This document shows, piece by piece, positions 23,801-33,576 of a stretch of DNA of 64,000 bases. This DNA is from Mytilisepta virgata (Eukaryota > Mollusca > Bivalvia > Mytilida > Mytilidae), in NCBI GenBank assembly GCA_028015205.1, contig CM051512.1:26629139-26693138 (forward strand), given 5' to 3'. The notes beneath the pieces were generated by a model that had not been told where the DNA came from, did no database searches, and saw only the letters and a list, made by a program, of their open reading frames with translations. How positions within the stretch are numbered: the first letter of the stretch is position 1; the number at the start of each line of letters is the position of its first letter. The position numbers and the translations under genes are program-made.

Positions 23801-24074
23801 TGTATTATATATTTAGGTGAAGTATATTTAAAGTTTTTTTTTTGTTTTTCAGACTCTACATGAGGGATTTTATTTAACAGAGGCAGAGTTAGAATCTGAG
23901 ACAGCCAAAGGTTCTTTTCCAAATACTCCAGAAAAGACCAATAAAATTATAGTGAATGGGTTACATAGATCACCAATAAAACAAAGTATAGAAGGTTCTA
24001 TAAATGGTACCGGCAACCACAATTTGAAATATACTTTACATAAAAGACACATTCAACTACACAATGGTCATTAA
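2851..24074 (+). CDS. PTDSS1: Phosphatidylserine synthase 1 (11 coding exons; N-terminus missing)
   Basis: Base-exchange enzyme of the ER/mitochondria-associated membrane that makes phosphatidylserine, mainly from phosphatidylcholine in the PTDSS1 type. Coding exons: 2851-2942, 3174-3218, 7157-7275, 7942-8100, 8649-8800, 11291-11350, 11917-11998, 12938-13050, 14323-14388, 15333-15432, 23853-24074. All have AG/GT borders and matching phases and give 402 residues. Family landmarks seen are [60 protein letters not shown] and VQCRRVG; the wording is closer to PTDSS1 than PTDSS2. Many hydrophobic segments fit a multipass membrane protein. About 60-75 N-terminal residues expected for the family are not found, so the first coding exon probably lies upstream of the window. 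The last exon adds a polar tail ([15 protein letters not shown]...) ending in TAA, but cuts the final transmembrane helix short; see 21384-21557. The gene call is firm, the 3' end less so. Confidence 0.93.
3666..3782. repeat. Long imperfect palindrome (foldback)
   Basis: TCACGGTGGCTT...GGTAGGCCCTTTATG at the left pairs with CATAAAGGGCCTACCC...AAGCCACTGTGA at the right. Arms are about 50 bp around a short loop. MITE-like, no ORF. Confidence 0.75.
3895..4015 (+). repeat. Dispersed repeat fragment (GAGCAAATT...CCAAAATGACC type)
   Basis: Contains CTCAAAATG, AGAGCAAATTTAAATACCAAAATGACC. It shares these strings with the copies at 57627-57765 and 30590-30745. Confidence 0.45.
5405..5436 (+). repeat. 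Homopolymer junction C14/A18
   Basis: A run of 14 C directly followed by 18 A in the third resolved PTDSS1 intron. The length is prone to sequencing error. Confidence 0.8.
5518..6258. mobile_element. TIR element (about 740 bp), non-coding
   Basis: The left end TACAGTCAAACTTCTGTAGC pairs with the right end, read inverted as TATAGTAGAACTCTGATGGC, for about 25 bp. Both ends continue into a TCGAA-like motif. No ORF of note. The outer ACAGTCAAAC recalls the elements at 12027 and 44479. Confidence 0.55.
6356..6636 (-). mobile_element. TTAA-flanked MITE, copy 2 (inverted)
   Basis: Reverse complement of the 501-782 element with many substitutions. It starts TTAAGGTCGTACC and ends GTGTTGGGTACCACCTTAA. 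Same length (281 bp against 282) and the same TTAA at both borders. It shares the inner strings for AAAATTTTATGAAAATTAAA and AAGTGTTGGGTACC. Confidence 0.7.
6810..6965 (+). mobile_element. tRNA-derived SINE, 3'-truncated, same family
   Basis: The tRNA-like head is recognisable (GGCAGAGTGGTCTAGGTAG, then GTTCGAATCTCACC) and the core runs to CTCTCCGGGTACACC. About 20 bp are missing after GGGGTGTGTT, and the 3' quarter is absent. The B-box flank has mutated to TTTTGTG. Confidence 0.8.
7505..7695 (+). repeat. Probable interspersed repeat fragment
   Basis: Base composition shifts to higher GC than its flanks (AACGACACCCAGGAGACAAA, CAGAGTCAGGAATAGTCCAG). No open frame. It has the look of mussel interspersed repeat, but no second copy is seen here. 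Confidence 0.3.
8940..8996. repeat. Short foldback
   Basis: ATGGTAGATAACTC pairs with GAGTTGTCTACCAT about 20 bp further on. It lies in the intron right after the PTDSS1 exon ending at 8800. Confidence 0.6.
9113..10735 (+). mobile_element. Hairpin-ended repeat element with internal tandem units, copy A
   Basis: Left end TTTAGTTCACCTGGCC, then GCCATCACTTGGCGTCCGTTG. Right end AGGCTTCTAGGAGCCT, a small hairpin. The inside has about six ~130-bp units (GCTTGGCCAAATGGAACAAA...) from about 9190 to 10010, then three ~120-bp units with AAGGTCATTGAAAAAGTCC at 10300-10590. The 180-codon frame at 9143-9685 comes from these tandem units and is not counted as a gene. Confidence 0.65.
12027..12381. mobile_element. 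TIR element with internal 34-bp minisatellite (six units)
   Basis: Ends TACAGTCAAACCTG and CAGGTGTGACTGTA are 14-bp inverted repeats with one mismatch. From 12051 to 12254 lie six 34-bp units (CACCTCTATACAGTAAATCA...). The related copy at 44479-44659 has one. Confidence 0.75.
13225..13802 (+). mobile_element. Hairpin-ended repeat element, 5'-truncated copy B
   Basis: Begins inside the GCTTGGCCAAACAGAACGAG unit and ends with CCAGGTGAGCGATACAGGCT then CTGAGCCTCTAGTTTTT, the same right-end hairpin type as copies C and D read inverted. Confidence 0.6.
14690..15000 (+). repeat. Dispersed repeat, copy 1
   Basis: Shares GGTTAATTGGTAGA, ACATTTTGAATTCT, TTAAAACGATTACTT and CGATCTCTGATCG, in the same order and spacing, with 53975-54195 on the same strand. 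Confidence 0.65.
15960..16260 (+). repeat. CCGTC-type repeat fragment with G-run
   Basis: A run of G at 15977-15989 and GTCTGTCCATCTGTCCGTAA mark the head of a common bivalve repeat type, and CTCCGCAACTACTCATTACA follows. The short frames here on both strands are shadows of the repeat. Confidence 0.4.
19077..19176 (+). repeat. Tandem duplication, 50-bp unit
   Basis: GGATGTTAACTGATTAAAGC...CATACACT is followed at 19127 by a near copy starting GGATGTTATCTGATTAAAGC. Confidence 0.75.
20380..20580 (+). repeat. CCGTCC-type repeat fragment
   Basis: GCCCTATGGGCAACACCTAG then CTCTGTCCATCCGTCCTCC and ACAGTTTTCTGGACTTTTTT: the head of another repeat with a GTCCATCCGTCC motif. No coding sequence is seen. 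Confidence 0.35.
20781..20836 (+). repeat. Tandem duplication, 28-bp unit
   Basis: TCGATGGCCATAAAGTTGCA plus CCATAAAA occurs twice without mismatch. Confidence 0.9.
21384..21557 (+). other. PTDSS1: Candidate alternative 3' exon of PTDSS1
   Basis: After a good acceptor (TCTCATTTCAG at 21373-21383) a phase-0 frame runs 57 codons to TAG at 21555. It begins [16 protein letters not shown], which is strongly hydrophobic and would extend the helix started by the exon at 15333 ([12 protein letters not shown]), much as the last helix continues in vertebrate PTDSS1. The remainder is polar. No strong phase-0 donor is visible inside it, so it reads best as an alternative terminal exon, but no transcript evidence is available. 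Confidence 0.35.
22058..22567 (-). CDS. Death-effector-domain-like protein, single-exon ORF in a PTDSS1 intron
   Basis: A 169-residue ORF lies antisense inside the last PTDSS1 intron. Residues about 8-92 have the six-helix DED pattern: [17 protein letters not shown], then KMKLYLQ, the [22 protein letters not shown] stretch and a closing [10 protein letters not shown] helix, comparable to the DEDs of FADD and initiator caspases. The RxDL-type motif of classical DEDs is not obvious. An acidic linker follows ([11 protein letters not shown]), then a serine-rich stretch and a basic end with CFGC. No caspase or death domain is present, so it would be an adaptor-like or inhibitory DED protein in apoptosis or innate immunity (inference). 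A T-run followed by AAG at 22597-22605, read on the - strand, could be the acceptor of a 5'UTR exon. The start is the first ATG. Long open frame and domain fit argue that it is real; extra exons cannot be excluded. Confidence 0.62.
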   Translation of the reverse strand: MDKVMKVKDLYAKLLCKISNQLNEEDTSKMKLYLQAKGMAKPKKLETMKYSANVLQYLDLRKLISAEDLKILEDMLEPIESLQNVSCFIQKYKEDMANLTDEDDLEIDETFIKIQEDRSSLLIENAIDRAESMQLSSKSSLSDDEKLKLSCFGCFPKHHSKTIMEQSSI

Positions 24075-25605
24075 TGTTCACACATAGTCATATTTTTTTA
24101 TATTGTGAATGTTGTGAATTTATTTATTTTTACCTCATCATTGTAAGATTTTGTGATGTCTTAAAACACCAAAATTTAGTGTTCATAATGCGAGGAGTTA
24201 TGGCCCTTTTTATATATTTATGTTGTGATTACTGGTATCAGGTGTCAGTTTTACTTCTGACAGGTAAATGATTGATCTGAATTCAGAAATTTCACAGTTC
24301 TACGTTGTCTTTTTAAAAAATCAGAATTCAAAAGACTGAAGAAATGATATGGCATGCTTTTTGCATGTTTGAAAGCATAATACTAAGAATTTTTACATAT
24401 GTACATGTATTTGTTTATATTTTACAGTAAATACTCGTCAAACAGATTTTCGCTAAAATTCATTAAATTATGTCCCATTTATATTGATGATTGATATTGT
24501 CAGGTAAATTTCATTAATATTGTTTTGTATTTTTTAAATGCAGTAAACTGAAGGTCACAAAAAAATTGTTTTATAACCAGTGTGTCCATTTTAATTTAAA
24601 TTGCAATTATTTGAGCTACTAAAATTCTGAATTTTCTGTTAGTTCTACATCTTTAAAATCATTCAATATTGGCTGAGAGCTAGAGTATGTTTTTTTTTTT
24701 TTTCATAAAAGAGAACAGCTGACGGAAGTTGTGGGTGTTATTGTTTTTCTTGTGAGATGATTCAGCAGTTGTAATTGGATGATATTAATAAACATTACAT
24801 TAATGCTCCTCAGAATATGCATGAATTTATCATGGGTTTGCGTGGAGCATAAACAGATCATAAACCCTTGAATTGGGAATGTGCATATTGCATTGAAAGT
24901 CTTGAAATTGATAATATTTATAGGCATAAACCAGAAACTGCATATTTCACTTTTTATTGTTCTGAGACCTTCTTTATTTTGTATTTGCACTGAATTCGTA
25001 ATTTGAAACTGGCTTGTTAACTTTTGAGTCTAAAATTGCTAATTTATGTACAGACTTATAATGTCAGTTAAAATTTTGAGTACATTTAAAGTATTTCCAT
25101 CATGACTTCATATTACCACAATACAACAATTACTAAAAACAAAGAAACTAAAGATAGTGAATTAGTAAAATTAAATAACTAATAGCCTCTTTTTAGCCCA
25201 ATAAACAGAGGGAAAACAATTATCTCCCCTGGGTAGGTGCATAATAGATTTTGACCTTGAATTCTATTTGTTTTTGATATCTTTTCCAAGTTGAAACTCA
25301 TTTCATTGTTTATCTTTGGCCTCTGAATATACATGTAGCATATTTGCAAATTTCGCCGATGATTACGAAGTTATTGCCATTACCTTATCTGGAACATGGT
25401 GGACATCTGGAAGAACTGTACGGTCATTTATGGCCTTGTTACCTTAAGATATGGAAATCGTCTATCATTAAAATTGTACTGAAAAAAATTTATTGAAATT
25501 GCTGCAAACAGTGGCAGTCGATGTATCCACGTATACATGTAAGTCATCTGAGTACAACACATATCATGCAACAAGAATATAATTATGTGTAAATTTCAAT
25601 TTATT
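24075..25605 (+). other. PTDSS1 3' flank, no gene seen
   Basis: AT-rich sequence after the PTDSS1 stop. It presumably contains the 3'UTR. No splice-supported exon, long frame or clear repeat was recognised. Confidence 0.5.
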
Positions 25606-26940
25606 GGCCGGGTTGCACAGAGTGCAAATCCGGGTTATAGTATGGTGAATGTCGGGCGGGCGGGCGGCGGCGGGCGGCGGGCGGGCGGGAAAAATGGGTA
25701 CCTATTTTGTGAAATCAACTCCTCCTACAGTTTTTCACCCACATCCTTGAAACTTCATAGAATGTTTCTATATATATTGAAGATGTGCACCTCACTTTAT
25801 GGAATTATTTCAGGAATTATTTCCCATTTTTCCAAACTGTGGAACTTAGTCGTTTTTTATTGACATCTTCAATGGAGGGTACCTATTTTGTGAAATCAAC
25901 TCCTCCTACAGTTTTTCACCCACATGCTTGAAACTTCATAGAATGTTTCTATATATATTTAAGATGTGCACCTCACTTTATGGAATTATTTCAGGAATTA
26001 TTTCCCATTTTTCCAAACTGTGGAACTTAGTCGTTTTTTATTGACATCTTCAATAGAGGGTACCTATTTTGTGAAATCAACTCCTCCTACAGTTTTTCAC
26101 CCACATCCTTGAAACTTCATAGAATGTTTCTATATATATTGAAGATGTGCACCTCACTTTATGGAATTATTTCAGGAATTATTTCCCATTTTTCCAAACT
26201 GTGGAACTTAGTCGTTTTTTATTGACATCTTCAATAGAGGGTACCTATTTTGTGAAATCAACTCCTCCTACAGTTTTTCACCCACATCCTTGAAACTTCA
26301 TAGAATGTTTCTATATATATTGAAGATGTGCACCTCAATTTATGGAATTATTTCAGGAATTTTTTACCATTTTTCCCAAACTTTGGAACATAGTCGTTTT
26401 TAATTGACATCTTCAATGGAGGGTACCTATTTTGTGAAATCAACTCCTCCTACAGTTTTTCACCCACATGCTTGAAACTTCATAGAATGTTTCTATATAT
26501 ATTGAAGATGTGCACCTCACTTTATGGAATTATTTCAGGAATTATTTCCCTTTTTTCCAAACTTTGGAACTTAGTCGTTTTTTATTGACATCTTCAATAG
26601 AGGGTACCTATTTTGCCAAATCAACTCCTTCTACAGTTTTTCACCCGCGTCATTGAAACTTCACAGAATCTTTTAATACATATTGAAGATGTGCACCTCA
26701 CTTTATGGAATTATTTCCCATTTTTCCAAACAAGTGTTTATCAACATGTAATCAAATCAAATATTGCTTACTTCACCTATTTCTAATTAAATTGATGGCT
26801 GCCTCTGTGCTCGTACACCAACATACAATGTGTCTGATTTTGTTTATATAAATATTCATGACTGCCAATGTGCAATATGATCTTGTAATGACCTTTGTCA
26901 CCACTACAGTAAACACCCAGCAACCCGGCCATTTGTGTCT
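25606..26940 (+). mobile_element. TIR element with 181-bp tandem units
   Basis: GGCCGGGTTGC at 25606-25616 is the exact reverse complement of GCAACCCGGCC at 26930-26940. After a GGGCGG-rich stretch (25653-25690), a 181-bp unit starting GGTACCTATTTTGTGAAATC repeats almost 6 times (unit positions about 25698, 25879, 26060, 26241, 26423, 26604). The units are more than 90% alike by eye, except the last, which is diverged and shortened. The frame at 25585-25863 is repeat-derived. Confidence 0.75.
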
Positions 26941-27448
26941 TTGACCCATTTTTATAAACTACAGCAGTATTTTTGTGATATATTTGTATTGTATAAATAA
27001 GGCTTTATATTATGACCAAAGAAATAATTCATGGTTGCTAAAATTTGTTATTAGTTGTTTTGTTTATAGAACCATATCAAAATTATATATGTTAAAAATA
27101 TTTTCTGCCAAAATTCATGGTTAGAAACCATGTGAAAAGGTAAATGATTCTTTTGATTAATATGATATATCAGAAAGGTTACTGATGAATGAATTTTATA
27201 CTATTTTTCAGTTTACAGAAAAACCAAACATAAGGGCAATAACTCAGATTTGTTTATAATTTCTTAGAAGAATATGTTGAAATGTATATTGTATTGCATT
27301 AAAACATGAAACCTTTCATTAACAACAATGTGTTCCACATACTGTGGAAACTGATTTCTTGATGGAAAACTCTGGAGTTTATTACAATTCTCTACATTTC
27401 AAATAAATATTTGGTATATCCCATAGGTCAACATGATTCAAACTTTTC

Positions 27449-27711
27449 GGGCCTCGGTGGCCGAGTGGTCTAGGTAGTTCGTCACGACTACTAATGATCA
27501 CTAGTCTGTCAACACTGAGATTGTGAGTTCGAATCTCACCTGTGGCGGGGTGTGTTCGACTTCCATCTAAATTGACAGGTATTGCCAATTTTCCTACCGA
27601 AGGTCGTGGTTCTCTCCTGGTACTCTGGCTTCCTCCACCAATAAAAACTGGCCGCCGCGAAATAGCCAAATGTGCTGAAAACGGCATAAAACCCCAACTA
27701 AACAAACAAAC
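27449..27711 (+). mobile_element. tRNA-derived SINE, full length, same family
   Basis: GGGCCTCGGTGGCCGAGTGG head, B box GAGTTCGAATC, core block, and AAACAAACAAAC tail. No clear target-site duplication. ORFs read through it on both strands (for example about 27382-27705) are repeat translations, not genes. Confidence 0.88.
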
Positions 27712-28276
27712 TTGTGAAACAAAACTTGCACATATTCAGCATTGTCACATTTGCTGGCAGTGACGCCAGAATTCAACAAATTGCACACAATAAATGAAAA
27801 AAATACACGCTTTTTTAGCAGCAAAAAGACAAAAAGATAGAGAAATTATTTTTAATTTTTATTTAAATAAAATATTTGATATATTCATAAAAAATTACTT
27901 ACATTTAAAAAAATAAAGACACACACTACTTAAATTTTATTGGTTCTATAAAAAGAGTATGATATTGATAAAAGTCAAATGCCATAAAGAGTGACACCTA
28001 TCTAAACCAAACTGGTTTCGGACTGAAGATTTTGTTCAAATTAGACAGGTCTTAGGAATATTACACAAGTTCACTTACTAAAGAATGTTCATTTAGAGTT
28101 CTGTTTACACAGTGTTTGGTTTGTACAGGTTTCACTGTATTTGATATTAAATGACAGTAATTAAGTTTTTGTAATCTAGATTAATCCACTCAGTTTTTTT
28201 ACTTATGGTGCAGCATTTCTGTTTTTTTTTTACTGGTTGGAAAAAACCATTGTAATACATAATTACATAATTAAAA

Positions 28277-28470
28277 AATTCAGTAATAATGATTGTAATA
28301 GATAATTCAGAAATTCAGTAATAATGATTGTAATACATGATTCAGAAATTCAGTAATAATGATTGTAATACATGATTCAGAAATTCAGTAATAACGATTG
28401 TAATACATGATTCAGAAATTCAGTAATATCGATTGTAATACATGATTCAGAAATTCAGTAATAATGATTG
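28277..28470 (+). repeat. Minisatellite, 35-bp unit
   Basis: ATTCAGTAATAATGATTGTA then ATACATGATTCAGAA is repeated about 5.5 times, with the first unit the most diverged. Confidence 0.85.
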
Positions 28471-29660
28471 AGAAATTAGGAAACAGTAGCAAAATTAATT
28501 TAATTTACAAAATGCTGAATTTGAAAATTGGATTTTAGACAAGATATCAGCATGCTTTTTTTTTCTAACTTTCAGCTTTTGTGAACTTTGACCTATTTTG
28601 ATGTGACTAAGCATGGGATAAATATACAGTAAATAGAATATATGGCAGTGATATTTTGATTTATCCTTATTCTGACAGTCTTCCCTGACAGTGTATTGTT
28701 TTGTCTGTAGTAACTTTGACTGGTTAGATACCATGGTGATGTGTTGATGGGACCACATTTTTTTTTAATGTAAACCAACTGTAATAAAGATATTCCATAT
28801 TGTTGGTGCCAAATTTATTGTTAAAGCTTTAAGGGTAATCTTAGTATTATTTTTTGTGATATAGTTTATAATTATGTAGATATTTGTTTACTTAGTGGCA
28901 AAATGTCTGTTTTTGTTTACAATTTGGTGCATGTAACATGTGTAATGAGGGTTTTTATGAAATCCTTCATAATTTATGGGTAAATTATTTATTTATTTAT
29001 CCTTTGTTATTTTTGTTAATCTTTTTTAACCAGATTTTCCAGTGGAAAAAATCCAGTTTGTTTGCAATGTATGATGGGCATGCAAAGCTGTTGGGTGGGC
29101 AGGCAGCTCCTAACACTGTTGAAGGATAAATTTTTTTGCTGTTACTTAGGCAGCATCATTTTTTGCCTGACCTGTCCATCCATATAGTAACATGTAAAAT
29201 AGTAAAAATGAGGATTATTTTTCATCTTAAATGAGTGATAGCTGAATCATTTGCTTTCAATTGGTTTAATTTTGGTAGAAATAAAAAACTGTATCTGTAC
29301 ATAAAAATGTTCACTTATAAATTTTAAAAACTTCTGAACTTTATGGAGGCGAGGTTAAAAAAATAGTTTTACCAGCATGAAAGTAATCTTTTTAACCAGG
29401 TTTTTTCAACGTAAAAATCCAAGTATTAGTGTGGTGATGTACAACAGTTTTTTAGAAATTGTCTGCAAACATGGATAATAAATGAAGATTAATAAGAGGA
29501 TGTTAAGAAACAAAAATGAAATAATAAAAAAATATTTTGTTGTTTTGAATCTCGGAAAGGCAGTAAAATTTTGTTTGAAGCAGTTGTTGTTAGTTAGTTG
29601 GATAAATGATATTCATTGAAATGCATAATATATTTAAACAATATTTATAAACATTAATCA

Positions 29661-29697
29661 ATTATCTCCCTTGGTCAAGTTACCCAAGGGAGATAAT
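29661..29697. repeat. ATTATCTCCC hairpin
   Basis: ATTATCTCCCTTGG pairs with CCAAGGGAGATAAT around an 9-base loop. A further AGGGAGATAATC lies at about 29717. GGGAGATAA motifs recur in the window (for example 4842, 4896, 6380, 51063), probably as ends of MITEs. Confidence 0.65.
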
Positions 29698-30351
29698 AAA
29701 AACACTTAGGAACAAAGGGAGATAATCAATCATGATTATTTCTGCTTTAATATTTCTCACTGATTAGACATACATGCTGTTGCTTACATTATTCCCTACA
29801 TTGTAAAATTGTGTCCTCATTTATTTGATTACCATTTAAGATCTGATAAATTATTATTATTTACTAGACTGTTAAATATACGAATAGCAGTATTTAAATT
29901 GTCTGATTTTAAGAAATTTCACTATTTACTAGAGTTGTCCTCAAGTACCTGCCTATAGGGCAGGGTTTATGCCATTGTTTTGAGGCCACGTGACGTAAAT
30001 TTTACTCATATGGTGTTAACACTGTGTCCAGTAGGCCGTTACTCATTTAATCAAATTAAATAATCAGTCTTATACCTACGTAATTTCTTTTTATATAACC
30101 TTAAGCAGCAAGATACTTCTTAAAGTGTGCAGGGAATTTATTTGCATCACAAATGTTGAATTGTTTGTTTATAGAAGAATTTTATTTATTTGAAGTAGTT
30201 GTATTACAAACATATCAGCAATGTCTGAAAATTTTATGCATTTTATATGTTTTTTGTCATATTGTATATCATAAGACGGATAGCACGAAATAAAATGGTC
30301 ACAAGAGTGCATTTGTCTTTTTTTATACTACATAATATAAAATACAATTAA

Positions 30352-30500
30352 CTGCCTGGGTGGTCTCGTGGTAGCGTGCTCGCTTTGAGTTTGAAAGGCT
30401 GTCAGTTCAATCCCCAACCAAACACATTAAAATTGCTGCTTCTCCGCCAAGCATGTGGCAGCCAGGAGTAAGAGCAAAGGACCATTGGCACTGGAGATTA
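30352..30500 (+). mobile_element. Second tRNA-derived SINE type
   Basis: Starts GCCTGGGTGGTCTCGTGGTA with an A-box-like TGGTCTCGTGGTAGCG and a B box CAGTTCAATCC about 45 bp later, spaced like a class I tRNA. An unrelated body with GCCAAGCATGTGGCAGCC follows. The 3' side runs into another dispersed repeat at 30590-30745. Confidence 0.6.
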
Positions 30501-30589
30501 AACAAAAATTCATCCATCATTAATTTGTTACAAAATTGTAAAAGATTTGTGAAAACTACGGAGTATCTCTCTCGTGCATAACTCTGTCC

Positions 30590-30745
30590 ATAGATGGTTT
30601 TGGCTCTACACTGTTTGGTCATTTTGGTATTCAACTTTTTGGATTGTTGTTTTGGTTTTCAACATTTTAAGCCTTGAGCACAACTGATGAGTTGTAAATC
30701 AACGAAATGTGCACATCTTGTGCATCAAAATTGGTTTCAAAAGAC
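30590..30745 (-). repeat. Dispersed repeat, - orientation
   Basis: Read on the - strand: TTTTGATGCACAAGATGTGC, CATTTCGTTGATTTACAACT, AAGGCTTAAAATGTTGAAAA. The same order of strings is seen at 57627-57765 and, split, at 37850-38560. Confidence 0.65.
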
Positions 30746-30787
30746 TACATAAATACAATATTGCTATAACAAATCTCACACCTGTAA

Positions 30788-31268
30788 ATAACCAAATTCC
30801 ACAGAACACATGGCAACAGACTATTCACTAATCAGATTATCTACTTTCAATACTGTAAACTTAGAAATGATGTAATCTTACTCATTCAGATTTGTTTAGA
30901 CCACACCAAATTTATCTTTCGTTCTTTGAATTTCGCCACTCTGATTTTTGGACTGTAAATTTTAAGAAAAAGTTTTTTTGGTGCTGCATTTTGCAAAAAT
31001 GTTGAAAATGTGCTCCAAATTCTGTTAATAACCGAATTCCACAGAACACATGGAAACATACAAACATTACTATTCATCAATACAGATTATCTACTTTCAA
31101 TACTGTAAACTTTGAAATGATGTTTTTTTTCAGATTTGTTTAGGCCACACGAAACTGATCTTTCGTTCTTTGGATTTCACTGCTCTGAATTTTGGACTAT
31201 GTAAATTTCAGAAAAAAGTTTTTTGCCGCTTCATTTTGCAAAAATGCTGAAAATGCGCCCCAAATTCC
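30788..31268 (+). repeat. Tandem duplication, 240-bp unit
   Basis: TAACCAAATTCCACAGAACA...CAAATTCTG (30788-31027) is followed by a diverged copy, TAACCGAATTCCACAGAACA...CAAATTCC (31028-31268). Confidence 0.75.
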
Positions 31269-31888
31269 TTTTTCAAGAAATAAAAAATACAAATTGTTTC
31301 CTCGCTCCTAAACTTTTGTCAAAATTGAGATTTTTTTCTGATTTTTTGCAATATTTTAGTTAAAAAAATGTATGCCGCACATAAATTTGATCTTCGTCCA
31401 AAAACAAAAACAGTCCTCAAGAAAAAAAATTTAAATTAAAATTTCACTTGCTCGCAACTATATTTTCAAAACAAAAATCCAAAGAACTAAAAATCAAATT
31501 GGTGTGGCCTTATTATTTGTTAAAAAGGAAAAATTGAAAATTGTATTTCAGTTTGATTTTTTGAAGTACCAAATTTTAACAGTGAATTTAATTGATAAGT
31601 CTTTTATATTGCCTATATAGCAGTTGTTGTTTACATGTTTGTACTTGGTACTCTTTTTATCTGATTGGTTGTCTAAAGTTCTGTCAGTTGGATGGGATAA
31701 AGTTCAACTTTAGGTTTCATTGCCTACCTGTTTTATAGAAGGATGAGGACTATTAAAATGCACATTTTACATACATGTATTTTGGTTTGAAAGTGCTGAG
31801 GAAGGTTTCTTGATTGAAAACAAACAGTGCATAGATTTATTTTATATAACAATTAAGGAATTTTAATTCGTTCAATACATTATACATG

Positions 31889-31961
31889 TATATGGACCTG
31901 ATAGAATATCGACTTCAGACTAAAGTCCTCAGTCAATATCATTCTACCAGGTCCATATCAG
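31889..31961. repeat. Foldback, 73 bp
   Basis: TATATGGACCTGATAGAATATCGAC-type left arm pairs with the right arm ending CATTCTACCAGGTCCATAT; the loop is about 20 bp. Confidence 0.65.
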
Positions 31962-32623
31962 TTATCTATGTTATAGCTGTTGGCATTGAGATTTTACCAC
32001 CCTGAAGCACTGTACAAGGGTGCAGAAGGATGGTACAATCTCAATGCCCATGGCTATAAATGTAGATAAAGGATTTATCACTGGTTTGGCCTTTTCTGTG
32101 GTAAAAATATATGATCGTCGGTCAAAAAGAGACAATAAAATAAAATGCCCTCCTTTCTATGTCGGTGATGTTACCTACAGTAACAACCTCAAAGTTTTGT
32201 GTTTCATTTTAAAATATTTATTAAGAATTTATCAATTTTTCCATGAAATGGTACTTTTTACCTTTTAACCGCTCTGATGTCACTGGCATATCTTTCACAG
32301 GAACAAATCCTTTATTATTAAAGATCAATTCTGCATTTGATAGGGAGAATATAATTCAGTTTAGTGTTGAACTTTGGGAATTAAGATTAAGTATTTAAAT
32401 ACTGTATGGTATTTAAAAAAATAAGCTTTCGAGAAGTTTCTCCTCATTCTCTCCATGATAAATAAGTCGTAGTCAGGTAGTTACTTTATAGTTTTATCTC
32501 AATGATGGTTATTCACACTTTATACAATCAATCTGAATCTTTATGGATTTAAAATGGGGCTGTGATAAAGGCTTGCCTAATAAAATGGTGAATGACGTCA
32601 TAATGACATGGTGGCGAACACAG

Positions 32624-32841
32624 TTCAAAACAATCATGTTAGAAGGTGGTCATTGGCAAAATGAATTCAGAGAATTTACCCTTTATATAGTGGTGAGCAT
32701 GATTCAAAACAATCACGTTGGAAGGTGGTCACTGGCAAAATGAATTCAGAGAATTTAACCTTTATATAGTTTCAAACATGATTAAAAAAATCCTTTTGGA
32801 AGGTGTCCATTTGCAAAATGAATTCAGACAATTCACCCCAG
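32624..32841 (+). repeat. Tandem repeat, ~80-bp unit, three copies
   Basis: Units start near 32624, 32703 and 32783 and share GGAAGGTGGTC, TGGCAAAATGAATTCAGA and TTTATATAGT. Frames at 32543-32987 follow the repeat and are not counted as genes. Confidence 0.75.
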
Positions 32842-33576
32842 TAACTGAAACATATGTTGGACAATTTGACAGACAAAATGATAACAAAAGCTTACCTGGT
32901 GTTTTTGGCGATGTCTGCCAAGATCATTACAAAACATTAAAGGTATTTGTATTTTATGCTTTTATATGCTTAAATTATATTATGTAACAATATTTTTCAC
33001 AATACATAACTCAATGCTGTTCAACTAATGACAGAAAATGAGACAGACTTGCTTATTATTTTATGCTGTACTTTTTACATAAAAATCATGTAATATAGCA
33101 AAAAAACTATATATTGTCAATTTATTTCCTTTCACTTGACCAAAAATAAGTATCAGAAGTAGATTTTCACTTTTGTGTCATAAACTGCAATAACAGCCTT
33201 TTTTATGTATGCCATTTTTATATCACATTTTCATGTCGAAAGGTCATTGTTTGACATGTTTCGTGCAAATTTTAAGAAATGTAAAATGCAGGTCAATTTT
33301 TCACTTTTTATTGAAAATGTATGAAATTTTTATTTCCCTTTTGCCTGTGTTCATATCCCATATGTAGGACCTTTTATTATGTTACACATAGTGCTTAAAT
33401 AATCGTCATTGGTGGTTTCAACTCAATTTTCAATATAATTGTCATATTTTTCCGCTGAAAACTGAATGAAACAATAATTTTTTTGAAGTCACACCTTCAT
33501 AGCCCTTACAATGTTAAGACATGATTAGAATGCATATTACATAAATAATTGATGAACAAGTTTATATCTTCTGACT

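Noticed and set aside
25585..25863. 92-codon frame rich in Gly/Arg
   Set aside because: It comes from the GGGCGG run and the 181-bp tandem unit.
27382..27824. Overlapping frames on both strands
   Set aside because: They are translations of the tRNA-derived SINE; the same peptides appear at the copy at 39722-39982.
28277..28470. CRISPR-like array
   Set aside because: Units are contiguous with no unique spacers, and the DNA is from an animal genome; it is a minisatellite.
32020..32268. 82-codon frame
   Set aside because: No recognisable domain, no acceptor or donor consistent with a gene, AT-rich end.
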